Positions 8,375-17,544 are shown, numbered from the stretch's first letter. The stretch is DNA of 64,000 nt from Bacillus sp. es.036 (GCF_002563635.1 NZ_PDIZ01000003.1:310001-374000), one strand, 5' to 3'. Numbers and translations: made by a program. Notes: a model not told the origin generated them from the letters alone.

Positions 8375-9097
8375 TTGAGTCAAAAATTAACCGGATGGAT
8401 CATGAAGCAAACTTGGGTGGACCTCTTATTCTTGCACTGGTCCGTTGATCCCTCCTGGCTTCAATCAATGCTTCCACCTCAATTAGAAGTTGATACGTTT
8501 AATGGAAAAGCATGGATAGGGATCGTTCCATTTGAAATGGCCCATATTCGGTTTAGAGGATTGCCTTCGGTTCCATTTGCTTCAAGACTACTTGAATTAA
8601 ATGTACGAACGTATGTGAAATATGGTGAAAAGCGTGGAGTATATTTCTTTAGCCTTGATGCTAGTCATAAAGCAGGTGTCGCGATTGCTAGAAATCTTTT
8701 TCACCTTCCATACTTTCACGCAAAGATGGGTAAAAAAAGCGATGGAAACCAAATTAGTTTCTGGTCATCACGAACCAATAAAGATGCTAAACAAGCCGAT
8801 TATCACATTATTTACGAACCAGTAGGTGATACCTTCGAGACAACAGAAGGAAATCTTGATTACTGGCTGACAGAAAGAGATCGGCTTTTTATCGTACGTG
8901 AAAACAACGTTTATCAGGGTGAAATTAGGCATGATAAGTGGCCGCTCCAAAAAGTAGACGTGGCTGTTCTCCGAGATACACTCTCTCAGTCGTATTACTA
9001 TCATGATTCTTACATCACTCATTTTTCTAGATCTGTGACAACTTATTTGTGGCCATTTGAAAAGATAACAAAAACAACAAGCTCCTCTTCGAAGTGA
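8375..9097 (+). CDS. yqjF: YqjF family protein (DUF2071)
   Basis: A 240-residue soluble protein of the YqjF/DUF2071 family: HWSVDPSWLQSMLPPQLEVDTFNGKAWIG near the N-terminus, then LNVRTYVKYGEKRGVYFFSLDA. The fold is related to acetoacetate decarboxylase, but the biochemical role is unproved. Translation probably starts at TTG 8375, preceded by GAGGAGGAG. It lies between two minus-strand genes as a single transcription unit. Confidence 0.82.
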   Translation: MSQKLTGWIMKQTWVDLLFLHWSVDPSWLQSMLPPQLEVDTFNGKAWIGIVPFEMAHIRFRGLPSVPFASRLLELNVRTYVKYGEKRGVYFFSLDASHKAGVAIARNLFHLPYFHAKMGKKSDGNQISFWSSRTNKDAKQADYHIIYEPVGDTFETTEGNLDYWLTERDRLFIVRENNVYQGEIRHDKWPLQKVDVAVLRDTLSQSYYYHDSYITHFSRSVTTYLWPFEKITKTTSSSSK

Positions 9098-9111
9098 AGC
9101 GGGCTTGTTGT
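9074..9111. terminator. Terminator between yqjF and rarD
   Basis: ACAACAAGC (9074-9082) pairs with GCTTGTTGT (9103-9111), and the loop contains a further CTTC/GAAG pairing. It lies between convergent genes. Confidence 0.6.
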
Positions 9112-9115
9112 CTTG

Positions 9116-10057
9116 CTAAGATTCTAGTGAATGTTTTCTTTGAAAGAAGGGTGGTTCAATTCTACGGAATAGTTTCGTACGGGCAAAACTGAAAAGTATG
9201 AGCGCTGCCCAGATTAACGTAAAGCTGACGACGTGTACAGAAGTGAATGATTCATCATAAAGAAATACACCTTGTACAAGCATTAGCGTGGGAGCGATGT
9301 ATTGTAAAAAGCCAATCATGGAAAGAGAGATGCGATTAGCGCCACTTGCAAATAGAAGGAGTGGGACAGCCGTTACGATTCCTGCACCAAGCAATAGACT
9401 GAAAATAACTGAATCCTGAATATATAAAGCATCCGCAACGCTAGAGCGCACTGTCATTAAATAGATTAATGCAAACGGCGTGATGAGTAGTGTTTCAATG
9501 GTAAGTCCCGTTAGAGCACCAAGTCTTGCTTTCTTTTTCAATAAGCCATATAAACCAAAGCTCATCGCGAGAATAAGAGAAACCCACGGTATTTCCCCAA
9601 AACGAAAAACGAGATTTAATACGCCAATTGTCGCAAGCAAGAAAGAAATCAGCTGCCAGAATGACAGTCTTTCTTTTAAGAATAGAATTCCAAGAAGAAC
9701 GCTAATTAATGGGTTGATGTAATATCCAAGACTTGTTTGAATCACGTGATCGTGATTAACCGCCCAAATGAACGCAAACCAATTAATTGTAATAAATAAA
9801 GAAGCAAAGGCAATAGCCATTAGCTTTTTAGGCTGGCGAAAGATGGCGTACAGTTCACCTTTAAAAGAAGAGATTTTCCTCAGCAGAGCTAGAATGATTA
9901 ACATAAAAACAAATGACCAGATGATACGGTGAGCGAGTACTTCTTCAGATGGCACGCTCCCGACTAGCTTCCAATATAGAGGAAGAACCCCCCATAAGAA
10001 GTAGGCGCCTGCACCGGAAAGTATACCGATTGTTTGTTCATTATCTAAGTTCTTCAT
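9116..10057 (-). CDS. rarD: RarD-type EamA family transporter
   Basis: A 313-residue protein with ten predicted membrane helices in two EamA halves. The RarD signatures are GAGAYFLWGVLPLYWKLV at the N-terminus, LAHRIIWSFVFM after it, and GYYINPLISVLLGILFLKERL and LSMIGFLQYIAPTLM later. RarD proteins are drug/metabolite exporters of unknown substrate (historically linked to chloramphenicol sensitivity). Monocistronic. Confidence 0.85.
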   Translation of the reverse strand: MKNLDNEQTIGILSGAGAYFLWGVLPLYWKLVGSVPSEEVLAHRIIWSFVFMLIILALLRKISSFKGELYAIFRQPKKLMAIAFASLFITINWFAFIWAVNHDHVIQTSLGYYINPLISVLLGILFLKERLSFWQLISFLLATIGVLNLVFRFGEIPWVSLILAMSFGLYGLLKKKARLGALTGLTIETLLITPFALIYLMTVRSSVADALYIQDSVIFSLLLGAGIVTAVPLLLFASGANRISLSMIGFLQYIAPTLMLVQGVFLYDESFTSVHVVSFTLIWAALILFSFARTKLFRRIEPPFFQRKHSLES

Positions 10058-10178
10058 ATACGAATCCTCGTTTCAATAGTGTCACTCTTACCAGTTTAGC
10101 TTCCTTTCCAAATCATTACAATGAAAAAGAGTTTGAATAGTAACATACATTGTGTAAGAGAGGGAAGGGGGAAAGGTA

Positions 10179-10877
10179 ATGAGGATTGAACGAATTTTAT
10201 TAGATCAACAAATTGGAGACGTAACAGGTAATGGGCTTCCAGATCTTGTTCGTCTTACTGGTACGAAACCTTATGGACCCGAAACGCCATTTGTCGATGA
10301 AGTGTTGTTAACGATTCAGAATGACGGTTCGGGAGGAGAGGTTTCTTTCTCACTGCCCGGAAGTAGTGGCTATCGGCCTACTCTTTATTTGGGAGATTTT
10401 ACAGGGAGTAAGGTGAAGGAAATATTAGTCCGCACGGATTCAGGAGGAAGTGGAGGCATCACGTATGACTTTCTGTATTCTTATCTCAATCAATCTTTAA
10501 GATTACTTTTTGATCAACAAAGCTTTTATGAGTCTTTTACTTATGAGGTGAATTATCTTGATTACTATCAAGCGAAGGTCGAAAATAAAACGTTAAATCA
10601 GAGTTACGTTGTGAGTTTGCTTTATAAGGGAAAGGAATATCTTTCGGAAATATATAAGGAGAATGGCCAATTAAAAGCACCAATAGCAGGTGACGTGCTG
10701 CCTCCAGGAGGCGTATATCCAATCGACTTGCAACGTGATGGAGTGGATGAATTATTGGTTTATCAGAGGGTAATCGGCAGATACAATGCGGATGGACTAG
10801 GCTTTCTTTCAACACCGCTTCAGTGGAAAGAAAACCAATTCGTTCCGATGTATCAAACGTTGTGTATCTTTGGATAG
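10179..10877 (+). CDS. FG-GAP/VCBS-like hypothetical protein
   Basis: A 232-residue protein without signal peptide or membrane helices. It has repeated Asp/Gly-rich turns resembling FG-GAP or VCBS blades: IGDVTGNGLPDLVRL, LGDFTGSKVKEILVRTD and DLQRDGVDELLVYQ. Such blades bind calcium and form propellers, but here only about three are evident. Aromatic residues are frequent. The ATG at 10179 follows a purine-rich GGGAAAGG. No function can be named. Confidence 0.6.
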   Translation: MRIERILLDQQIGDVTGNGLPDLVRLTGTKPYGPETPFVDEVLLTIQNDGSGGEVSFSLPGSSGYRPTLYLGDFTGSKVKEILVRTDSGGSGGITYDFLYSYLNQSLRLLFDQQSFYESFTYEVNYLDYYQAKVENKTLNQSYVVSLLYKGKEYLSEIYKENGQLKAPIAGDVLPPGGVYPIDLQRDGVDELLVYQRVIGRYNADGLGFLSTPLQWKENQFVPMYQTLCIFG

Positions 10878-10890
10878 ATGGTATGTAAAA

Positions 10891-10915
10891 AAAGGGGGAG
10901 GGTCCCCCTTTAAAG
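10891..10915. terminator. Terminator between convergent genes
   Basis: AAAGGGGGA (10891-10899) and TCCCCCTTT (10903-10911) form a nine-base-pair stem. Confidence 0.75.
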
Positions 10916-10925
10916 GAACTTCAAT

Positions 10926-11051
10926 TTATTGCTTTTCAAGAAGAGCTGCAAGTACGTGTTTCTTAAATTTCTCTGTCTTGCGTCCTTCAATGTAACGTAC
11001 ATCATGTTTTTTAAGCTGTTCAACGTACCAGCCTTTGCTTGCGTAATGCAT
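10926..11051 (-). CDS. yflJ: YflJ-like small protein (DUF2639)
   Basis: A 41-residue basic protein: MHYASKGWYVEQLKKHD, then RYIEGRKTEKFKKHVLA. This closely matches the Bacillus YflJ/DUF2639 pattern (MHYxSKGWYVxxLKxxG). No function is established. AAAGGA lies just upstream of the ATG at 11051. Transcribed towards the terminator it shares with the FG-GAP-like gene. Confidence 0.8.
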   Translation of the reverse strand: MHYASKGWYVEQLKKHDVRYIEGRKTEKFKKHVLAALLEKQ

Positions 11052-11232
11052 CGAACCATCCTTTCTCTAATGAAAATTCTATAAGGATTATTCTATAAAC
11101 CTTAACCGTCAACCATGTTATCATCCATTGGATTTATTGAAAAGGGGAAAACAGTAATTCTTTTAGTGGAAATTATTCTTCTTATTTTATGAAAAATAAA
11201 AAGCAAAATGGATCATAACAGAAAGGAAAAAT

Positions 11233-11403
11233 ATGCATGGATTTTGGCTAGCTTATGAGCGACATGCAATTTTTGTCTCCGAGTATCAGCATAAAGTGCA
11301 TACGAAACTTTCTTATTCGTACTATTACCCCTTCATACACTATGAGGTTTTTTTGCATGCACGCTTAAAGGAGAAGGTAGTTCTGAAGCGAATGTATGTA
11401 TAA
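11233..11403 (+). CDS. Possible small hypothetical protein
   Basis: An open frame of 56 codons begins at ATG 11233 after GAAAGGA and ends at TAA 11403. The product is aromatic- and basic-rich (MHGFWLAYERHAIF, SYSYYYPFIHYEVFLHARL) with no recognisable domain. It precedes the ABC transporter genes by about 57 bases on the same strand. It may be a real short gene or chance, since the gap it occupies has no other feature. Confidence 0.3.
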   Translation: MHGFWLAYERHAIFVSEYQHKVHTKLSYSYYYPFIHYEVFLHARLKEKVVLKRMYV

Positions 11404-11460
11404 CAGCGTGGAAAAGTGAAGGTCGACGTGAAGCGTACCGACAAAAGAGGGGGAGCGGGC

Positions 11461-12405
11461 ATGAATGGTTCTATTTCAGTTCAAGATCTAGTAAAAACGT
11501 ATAAAGGTGATGTGAAGGCGGTGCAGGGTGTCAGTTTTGAAGTGGCTGAAGGAGAGTTTTTTGCTTTTCTTGGTCCGAATGGCGCGGGGAAATCGACAAC
11601 CGTTCAGATCTTAACTACACTCGTTAAACCTACCACAGGATCCATTCGGATTGGCGGAGTTGATGTTGGAGAAGAACCAGAGCGCGTGCGCTGGAATATT
11701 GGAGTAGCCTTACAAGAAACGGGGATCGACCCGGTACTAACGGGAAGAGAATTAATTGAAATGCAGGCGCGGTTATTTGGCTTCACTAAAAAAGAAGCGA
11801 AAATAAGAGCTGTTGAGTTACTTGCTCTAGTTGACTTAAATGATGCCGCTGATCGCCCATGTGGAAAATATTCTGGTGGTATGAGGAGGAGACTAGATCT
11901 CGCACTAACTTTAGTTCATAAGCCTAAAATTCTTTTTCTAGATGAACCGACAACAGGACTCGATCCTTCTAACCGAAAAGCTATTTGGAAAGAAATTAAG
12001 AGGTTAAATAAAGAGGAAGGCACGACAATCTTCCTCACAACGCAATATCTTGAAGAGGCTGATCAATTAGCGGATCGCATTAGTATTATTAATCAAGGAA
12101 AAATCGTAGCCTCTGGAAGTGCTGAAGAGTTGAAAAGAAAACTCGGCTTTGATGCCATTCAACTATTATTTGAACTGGATGAAGAAGCAGAGCGAGCAGG
12201 TCAAATTCTTGTAGATCTTGGAGAGAATATTGAACGCTCAAAAAATGAGGTAACGCTTTATACAGAGAACGGCACCAAACTCCTCTCTGATCTCGTCAGA
12301 AAACTTGATGAACATAACCTTTCGCCGAAAACATTAAATGTAAAACCTCCATCTTTGGATGATGTCTTTATTAATGTCACGAATGAACAAAAGGAAAGGG
12401 CGTGA
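11461..12405 (+). CDS. ABC exporter ATP-binding protein (DrrA-like)
   Basis: A 314-residue ATPase with Walker A GPNGAGKSTTV, signature YSGGMRRRLDLAL, Walker B KILFLDEPTTGLDP, the H loop replaced by Gln (TTQYLEEADQLADRI) as is usual in DrrA-type ATPases, and a C-terminal DUF4162-like domain. It pairs with the permease that starts five bases downstream. The ATG at 11461 follows GAGGGGGA. An in-frame GTG at 11416 adds a basic, unconserved extension. The likely role is export of a drug or lipid-like compound. Confidence 0.82.
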   Translation: MNGSISVQDLVKTYKGDVKAVQGVSFEVAEGEFFAFLGPNGAGKSTTVQILTTLVKPTTGSIRIGGVDVGEEPERVRWNIGVALQETGIDPVLTGRELIEMQARLFGFTKKEAKIRAVELLALVDLNDAADRPCGKYSGGMRRRLDLALTLVHKPKILFLDEPTTGLDPSNRKAIWKEIKRLNKEEGTTIFLTTQYLEEADQLADRISIINQGKIVASGSAEELKRKLGFDAIQLLFELDEEAERAGQILVDLGENIERSKNEVTLYTENGTKLLSDLVRKLDEHNLSPKTLNVKPPSLDDVFINVTNEQKERA

Positions 12406-12409
12406 GGGC

Positions 12410-13201
12410 ATGAGTGAACAAAAAAAGGGTTCTTTTCTAGTTGATACACTTGTATTTACAAAAAGGAGTATCATTACGATCATTCGAAATCCATTAATAT
12501 TTATTCCTAACCTAATTATTAGTCTTTTCTTCTTGTTTGTGTATGAAGGAGGTTTAAGCGGGATCTCAGAGCTTCCGGCATTTGAAGGGGCCAATTACCT
12601 GGCGTTTATTTTACCAGTATCAATCGTTTCAGCAGCGATTGGAGGAGCAGGTGGTGCGGGGCAAGCTCTTGTGAAGGATTTAGAAAATGGGTATTTTTCA
12701 CGTCTTCTTCTTACACCTTCTTCAAGGCTTGCAATTGTTCTTGGACCGATTATTGCAGGTATGCTACAGCTGCTTATTCAAACGGTTTTAATTCTAGTTG
12801 TCGCTTATTTTCTCGGTCTAGAAGTGGCAGCTGGGTTTGGCGGAGTAATCGTTGTTTTATTGTTGACGCTTGGTTGGGGGCTTGCATTTGCGGGGTATTC
12901 AGTTGGTGTGGCACTAAGAACAAAAAATGCCCAATCCGCACAGGCCGGTACTTTCGTCTTTTTTCCACTAATATTTCTAAGTACGACTTTTGTACCTTAT
13001 GAACTAATCGAAGCAAGTTGGTTAAAAGTAGCCGCAACGATCAATCCAACGACATACTTATTTGAAGCAATGCGGTCGGTATTTATTGACGGATGGGAAG
13101 CCTGGCCACTTGTTAGGGGATTCTTAGTGATTGCACTCTTATGTGCCATTACGATTAGCTTCTCAGCAATAAGTGCCTCAAAAGCGGTTAGTGCTGACTA
13201 A
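12410..13201 (+). CDS. ABC-2 type permease
   Basis: A 263-residue permease with six membrane segments and the DrrB-like core LVKDLENGYFSRLLLTPSSRLAIVLG, ending with ATINPTTYLFEAMRSV. It works with the upstream ATPase. The ATG at 12410 has AAAGG about ten bases upstream and lies four bases after the ATPase stop, so the pair is an operon. Confidence 0.82.
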   Translation: MSEQKKGSFLVDTLVFTKRSIITIIRNPLIFIPNLIISLFFLFVYEGGLSGISELPAFEGANYLAFILPVSIVSAAIGGAGGAGQALVKDLENGYFSRLLLTPSSRLAIVLGPIIAGMLQLLIQTVLILVVAYFLGLEVAAGFGGVIVVLLLTLGWGLAFAGYSVGVALRTKNAQSAQAGTFVFFPLIFLSTTFVPYELIEASWLKVAATINPTTYLFEAMRSVFIDGWEAWPLVRGFLVIALLCAITISFSAISASKAVSAD

Positions 13202-13202
13202 G

Positions 13203-13233
13203 AGCGCGCAAGCTTACTGTGCGCTTCTTTTTT
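13203..13233. terminator. Terminator after the ABC exporter pair
   Basis: AGCGC (13203-13207) pairs with GCGCT (13221-13225), with further loop pairing, and is followed by a T-rich run. It overlaps the 3' end of the converging methyltransferase gene. Confidence 0.6.
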
Positions 13234-14017
13234 GTAGCCAATATTCATCTGCGTGATCGGGTTTTGTTGCATGGATGAGAAACCGATGAGATGGAAAATC
13301 GATAAAACCATTTTTCTCGATTTGCTCATGAAGACGATAAAGGGCGGATTGATAACGGGCCGTTGAAAAGTCAGGAATCTGCCATGGAATCGCTTTTAAA
13401 TAATAAATAATCGCTCCAATGTCATAAAATCTTGTTGAAGGAAAAGCTTCATTTGCTTCAAGAATTTGAAAGCCGGCAGCTTCAAGTTCTAGAACGGCAT
13501 AATCTAAATTCCAATGGTCATATTCAGTTTTTAAAGGAGCTTCTAGAACGTGATTCAGTTCCTTCATATCCTCGCCCCCCACTTGTTGCGTAATGAAAGA
13601 TCCAGTTGTTTTCAGAATGCGGTGAACCTCCGTTGGTGAGTAAGAATCATGTTTATTAATTACCAATTGGAATTCTTCATTTGAAAACGGAAGGTGATGG
13701 TCATCTTCAAATCCTTTAACAATGACGCCATGAGGTTCGAGATGAGCTTTTGCAATAGGAAGGTTAGGTGGATAGCCTTCTGTAGCTGATAGCTTCTTTG
13801 GAAATGGTTTTAGCGCATTAAGAAATTCTCCGCCACCTGTTCCCATATCCAAAACGCTCTCACTTGTTCGAAATGGTTTGATCACTGAAGAAGTGTAAGA
13901 CCATGGAAGCGGGGTTGCACTTACTCGTTCCGTGTCTGTGATATAAGAAAAGTCCCATCCTGAAAAAGGTTGATCTACCTCAGTTAGGTAGAATTCGAAT
14001 ACGGAGTTCGTCATCAT
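13214..14017 (-). CDS. Class I SAM-dependent methyltransferase
   Basis: A 267-residue enzyme with Rossmann motif I VLDMGTGGGEFLNAL near residue 60, motif II SATEGYPPN and a following GFEDDHHLPFSNEEFQLVINKH. The latter carries His/Asp where many small-molecule methyltransferases have the catalytic loop. The substrate is unknown. The ATG at 14017 follows AGGAGAGGA. An in-frame upstream start adds VITNRRGFL and is not favoured. Monocistronic and convergent with the ABC exporter. Confidence 0.78.
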   Translation of the reverse strand: MMTNSVFEFYLTEVDQPFSGWDFSYITDTERVSATPLPWSYTSSVIKPFRTSESVLDMGTGGGEFLNALKPFPKKLSATEGYPPNLPIAKAHLEPHGVIVKGFEDDHHLPFSNEEFQLVINKHDSYSPTEVHRILKTTGSFITQQVGGEDMKELNHVLEAPLKTEYDHWNLDYAVLELEAAGFQILEANEAFPSTRFYDIGAIIYYLKAIPWQIPDFSTARYQSALYRLHEQIEKNGFIDFPSHRFLIHATKPDHADEYWLQKRSAQ

Positions 14018-14200
14018 TAAAAATCCTCTCCTGTTAGTAATTACCATTATAGCAGGGAGGTATAAATTATGGGGGGATGAATATGTCTTTTAAGATTTAA
14101 AAGTGGCAGAAATAGGGTAAAACAAGATATGCGAGCATCGAAGTGTTTCGATCAAGCAAATCAATTGAATTTGTAATGTAGATAAAAGGACGTGGAAATA

Positions 14201-15502
14201 GTGGATACAACAAAACGATATGATCTAGTAGGAATTGGGATAGGTCCATTTAACTTAGGGATGGCAGCCCTTGCGGATGAATCAGAAGTAGACGCAATTT
14301 ATTTTGATCAAAAAGAGGAATTTAATTGGCATCCAGGCATGTTGATTGATGGAGCGGATCTGCAAGTTCCGTTTCTAGCTGATCTTGTCACGATTGCAGA
14401 TCCCAAAAGTCCTTATACGTTTATAAATTATTTACATGAACATGATCGTCTTTACCAATTTTATTTTTTTAATAAATTAGATATTCCGAGAAAGGAATAC
14501 AATGCTTATACTCGCTGGGTAGCATCAAAATTATCAAATTGTTTTTTTGGTAAAAGAGTAATTGATGTGAACTATGCTCAAGAAAAAGAGTGCTATAACG
14601 TTACAATTGAGGATGTGAAAACGAGGCGCTCTGCTGTTATTCAAGCGAAGCACGTTGTTCTTGGTACAGGGAGCGTACCCAATATTCCACAAGGCTTTGA
14701 ATCATATCCACTTGAAGACGTTCTTCATACGAATCATTACCTTTTCCATGAAAAAGAGTTAAAGAAATCAAAATCCGTTACAGTTGTAGGATCGGGACAA
14801 AGTGCTGCGGAAGTATTCTATGATCTCCTTCATGATCAAGAGCAATATGGTTATCATATAAATTGGCTAACGCGATCAGCAGGTTTCTTTCAATTAGAAT
14901 CAGCGAAATTAGGTCAGGAAGTATTCTCGCCTGATTATGTGAGTTACTTTCACGGTCTTTCGTTTGACGATCGTAAAGACGCCCTTTCAACTCTTGGTAC
15001 ATTGAGAAAAGGAATCGATCCATCTACATTAAAAAATATTTATCACCTTCTTTATCATCGCTCTTCTGAGAAACCGTTAGACGTTATGATTCAACCGTTA
15101 GCAGAAGTAAGTGGAGTGGAAAAGTCAGATGGGCACTATGAGTTAAGTTGCAGACAGTGGCAAGAGGACAATGAGTTCGAGGTCAAAACCGAAAAAATCG
15201 TTCTGGCTACTGGATACAAGCCTCATTTTCCAGAATGGTTTAAACGAATAGAGAATGAAATTGAATGGGAAGATGAGAAGCGGTTTAAAGTGGAACGAGA
15301 TCAGCAACTCGTTTTTAAAGACGAAAGAGTGAATCACATTTTTTCCTTAACAAACCTGGATCATTCACATGGAACGGGAGCTACGAACCTGGCTCTTTCA
15401 GTCGAGCGAAATAAACGAGTATTGAATGCTGTAGCAGGAAAACCCCTTTTTAAAGAGAACACTAATACGGTTTTCCAACAATTTTCTAGTAAAGAAAGAT
15501 AA
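14201..15502 (+). CDS. L-lysine/L-ornithine N-monooxygenase (IucD/SidA family)
   Basis: A 433-residue flavoprotein monooxygenase. It has the FAD-binding GIGIGPFNLGMAAL at the N-terminus, substrate-side HPGMLIDGADLQVPFLADLVT, the NADPH site VTVVGSGQSAAEVFYDLL in the middle, and ATGYKPHFPEWF near the C-terminus. Enzymes of this family N-hydroxylate lysine, ornithine or diamines for hydroxamate siderophores. No other siderophore gene lies within view. GTG 14201 is placed ten bases after AAAGGA; GTG 14192 would be too close. Confidence 0.85.
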   Translation: MDTTKRYDLVGIGIGPFNLGMAALADESEVDAIYFDQKEEFNWHPGMLIDGADLQVPFLADLVTIADPKSPYTFINYLHEHDRLYQFYFFNKLDIPRKEYNAYTRWVASKLSNCFFGKRVIDVNYAQEKECYNVTIEDVKTRRSAVIQAKHVVLGTGSVPNIPQGFESYPLEDVLHTNHYLFHEKELKKSKSVTVVGSGQSAAEVFYDLLHDQEQYGYHINWLTRSAGFFQLESAKLGQEVFSPDYVSYFHGLSFDDRKDALSTLGTLRKGIDPSTLKNIYHLLYHRSSEKPLDVMIQPLAEVSGVEKSDGHYELSCRQWQEDNEFEVKTEKIVLATGYKPHFPEWFKRIENEIEWEDEKRFKVERDQQLVFKDERVNHIFSLTNLDHSHGTGATNLALSVERNKRVLNAVAGKPLFKENTNTVFQQFSSKER

Positions 15503-15540
15503 CATATTGCTTATAAAGGCAGCACAAAAAAAGATAGCAC

Positions 15541-15573
15541 AAAAAAGAAGCTGAATCGTTCAGCTTCTTTTTT
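15541..15573. terminator. Bidirectional terminator
   Basis: A perfect 15-base-pair stem with a three-base loop (15541-15555, 15559-15573) and T runs both ways. It serves the monooxygenase and the converging PAS-STAS gene. Confidence 0.9.
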
Positions 15574-16381
15574 ATCTTTTCTCGTAAACGAGCGAGTAAC
15601 CTTCAAGATTGACAACATGGTTAATGCCCTGACGAAATGTAGCAAAGGTGGGGATAGTAGGATCTAAGTTAAGGTTCATTAGCCACTGCACGACTTGCTT
15701 TGTAATTCCGACATAAACGACGAAAACACCCATCAAAGTCAGAGACTTGGTCATCGTTTCACAGAGGACTTGTGCTGAGCTATTATCCAGTTCGGAAAGT
15801 CCAGAGAAATCAAGTAATACGTAATCTGTATTGTTCGTTACACAGTAATTCAATGTCCTTTGAACGAGTCTTTCTGTTCGTTCTTCATTCATTGTACCGA
15901 TAAGGGGTATAAGGATGGCGTTATCGATTACCGTTGGAATAATGACAGTAGACAATTCATGGACAAGTTTTTTATTTTCCTGAAGCTCTTTTTGTTTTTC
16001 CGTAACATCACGCCAGACAAGAAGGTATCCTATCTTAACTCCTGCATCATCTTTGTATTCGGATATCACAATGCTCGCCGCAAAGCGGTCGAATAATGTA
16101 ATGGTACTTTCATATGGAAGACGGTGAAGTAAAATGTTTCTTTGATGTGAAGGGTTTTGATGAAATTCATCAATGCTTTTTCCAATCAGATCTAAAGGAT
16201 GATTAATATGCAAATAAGAGATGATTGAGTGTAATAAGGTTTCGGCCTGGTCATTAAACCAGACTACTCTTAAGTCTAAATCGCATACGAATATATTATC
16301 TCCTAAACTGTTAAGAGCCCTAACTGTTTCACTATGTGAAAAAAAAGTTGTTTCTACCAACTCATTACCTCCGTAATTCAA
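15572..16381 (-). CDS. PAS-STAS signalling protein (RsbR-like)
   Basis: A 269-residue cytoplasmic protein. An N-terminal PAS domain (SLGDNIFVCDLDLRVVWFNDQ to YLLVWRDVTEKQKEL) is joined by a helix to a C-terminal STAS domain (IPLIGTMNEERTERLVQRTL, VLLDFSGLSELDNSSAQVL). This is the layout of RsbR-family stressosome proteins and of YtvA. The Thr residues phosphorylated in RsbR appear as Ser here (FSG, DNSS). No LOV cysteine is present, so the input signal is unknown. It lies two genes from a LOV-STAS homologue. Confidence 0.78.
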   Translation of the reverse strand: MNYGGNELVETTFFSHSETVRALNSLGDNIFVCDLDLRVVWFNDQAETLLHSIISYLHINHPLDLIGKSIDEFHQNPSHQRNILLHRLPYESTITLFDRFAASIVISEYKDDAGVKIGYLLVWRDVTEKQKELQENKKLVHELSTVIIPTVIDNAILIPLIGTMNEERTERLVQRTLNYCVTNNTDYVLLDFSGLSELDNSSAQVLCETMTKSLTLMGVFVVYVGITKQVVQWLMNLNLDPTIPTFATFRQGINHVVNLEGYSLVYEKR

Positions 16382-16425
16382 CTAACTTTTCCTTTTATTA
16401 TAGTGGAAAGAGGTTAGAATGCCTA

Positions 16426-16698
16426 CTAATATCGAATGGAAAAGGAGCGCTCGTGATCATGGACTTGTTTTTCATGCACCTGAACTTCATCAACAGCTGA
16501 AAAGGGACTACCATTTTGTAAGGCAGATTGGAACTTTGTAAGTGTGTTTTCCTCTCCCTGTGCCTCAATTTCCACAGAATTATCCATCTGATTCATAACA
16601 TACCCAGTTAGCCCAAGTTGGGCTGCTTTTTGCTGTGTGAAAGCACGAAATCCAACACCCTGCACTCTTCCTTTCACTATAAACTGATACCGTTTCAT
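16426..16698 (-). CDS. acyP: Acylphosphatase
   Basis: A 90-residue enzyme hydrolysing acyl phosphates. The phosphate-binding loop and catalytic Arg are in GRVQGVGFRAFTQQKA, and the catalytic Asn lies in TGYVMNQMDNSVEIEAQG. The length is standard. It follows the YwaF-like gene with 25 bases between them and probably shares its transcript. Confidence 0.92.
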   Translation of the reverse strand: MKRYQFIVKGRVQGVGFRAFTQQKAAQLGLTGYVMNQMDNSVEIEAQGEENTLTKFQSALQNGSPFSAVDEVQVHEKQVHDHERSFSIRY

Positions 16699-16723
16699 TT
16701 TATGTCATCCTTTCCATAAAGTC

Positions 16724-17500
16724 TTATAACGTTCTTTTCCTAATTTCTCTGTTATTAAACAGCGGTGAATGGTGAAAAGGTCGCCGGAGTAGAAAATGGA
16801 ATGGGAGATAAAGTAAGTGAAAAACAATGATTGTGATCACTTCAAGTGAAAGTAAGTAGAATGGCCAGGGACCAAGATATGAGATGAGCGTTTGACTGGC
16901 GGGTTCTTTCATTAAAAACATATAGTTTGAGCCAAGTGTAAGGTTAAGTGGGAACAGCAAAAGTACGTAAATGTTTAACCCTGCAAACGACATCCATAAG
17001 GAGCGATATGAGGGAAAAGCTTTTTCAACGATAATCATAAAACAGGTGGCAAGAAGTATTCCCCCATGAGCAATAAAGAAGTGAAAAAAACGAAAATGGG
17101 GGAAAGCATATGGCCCAAGGTCCGGAGTAATCATAGCAAGTAGGGCACTAGCGGAACCTGCAAAATAAGTGATCGGAAATAGCGTTTTATTCTTTGTTAG
17201 AACGAGTGCGATCGCTAGAAATAGGGATATACTACTAAGCTGTAGTGGCAAAGCCGTGGTGATGCTCCACTCATTATAGTAGGCGAACCAGGCATGAAAA
17301 CTTATCTCTGATAGGAGTAAGAGATAAGCAATCATTAGTCGAATAACGAGGTTGGGAAGTTTGTTTCTTAACGTTTTTCGAAAAAGAAACATTCCAATTA
17401 TACAACTTCCTACTAGGAAGAGTGTCAAAAGATGTGGAAATGAAAATAGGGTAAATGAACTCTCGGTAAACCATGAAAAATATCTGTCCACTGACAACAC
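16724..17500 (-). CDS. YwaF family integral membrane protein (TIGR02206)
   Basis: A 258-residue protein with about seven hydrophobic helices and the family pattern HAWFAYYNEWSITTALPLQL, PDLGPYAFPHFRFFHFFIAHG and LNLTLGSNYMFL. Conserved His and polar residues lie inside helices. No activity is known for the family. It lies upstream of acyP on the same strand. Confidence 0.82.
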   Translation of the reverse strand: MLSVDRYFSWFTESSFTLFSFPHLLTLFLVGSCIIGMFLFRKTLRNKLPNLVIRLMIAYLLLLSEISFHAWFAYYNEWSITTALPLQLSSISLFLAIALVLTKNKTLFPITYFAGSASALLAMITPDLGPYAFPHFRFFHFFIAHGGILLATCFMIIVEKAFPSYRSLWMSFAGLNIYVLLLFPLNLTLGSNYMFLMKEPASQTLISYLGPWPFYLLSLEVITIIVFHLLYLPFHFLLRRPFHHSPLFNNREIRKRTL

Positions 17501-17544
17501 CTCTATTTTAATAAGGGAGATATAGAGTTGGGATACAAAATGAA

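Noticed and set aside
14081..14200. Fur box upstream of the N-monooxygenase
   Set aside because: No 7-1-7 inverted repeat close to TGATAATNATTATCA could be found.
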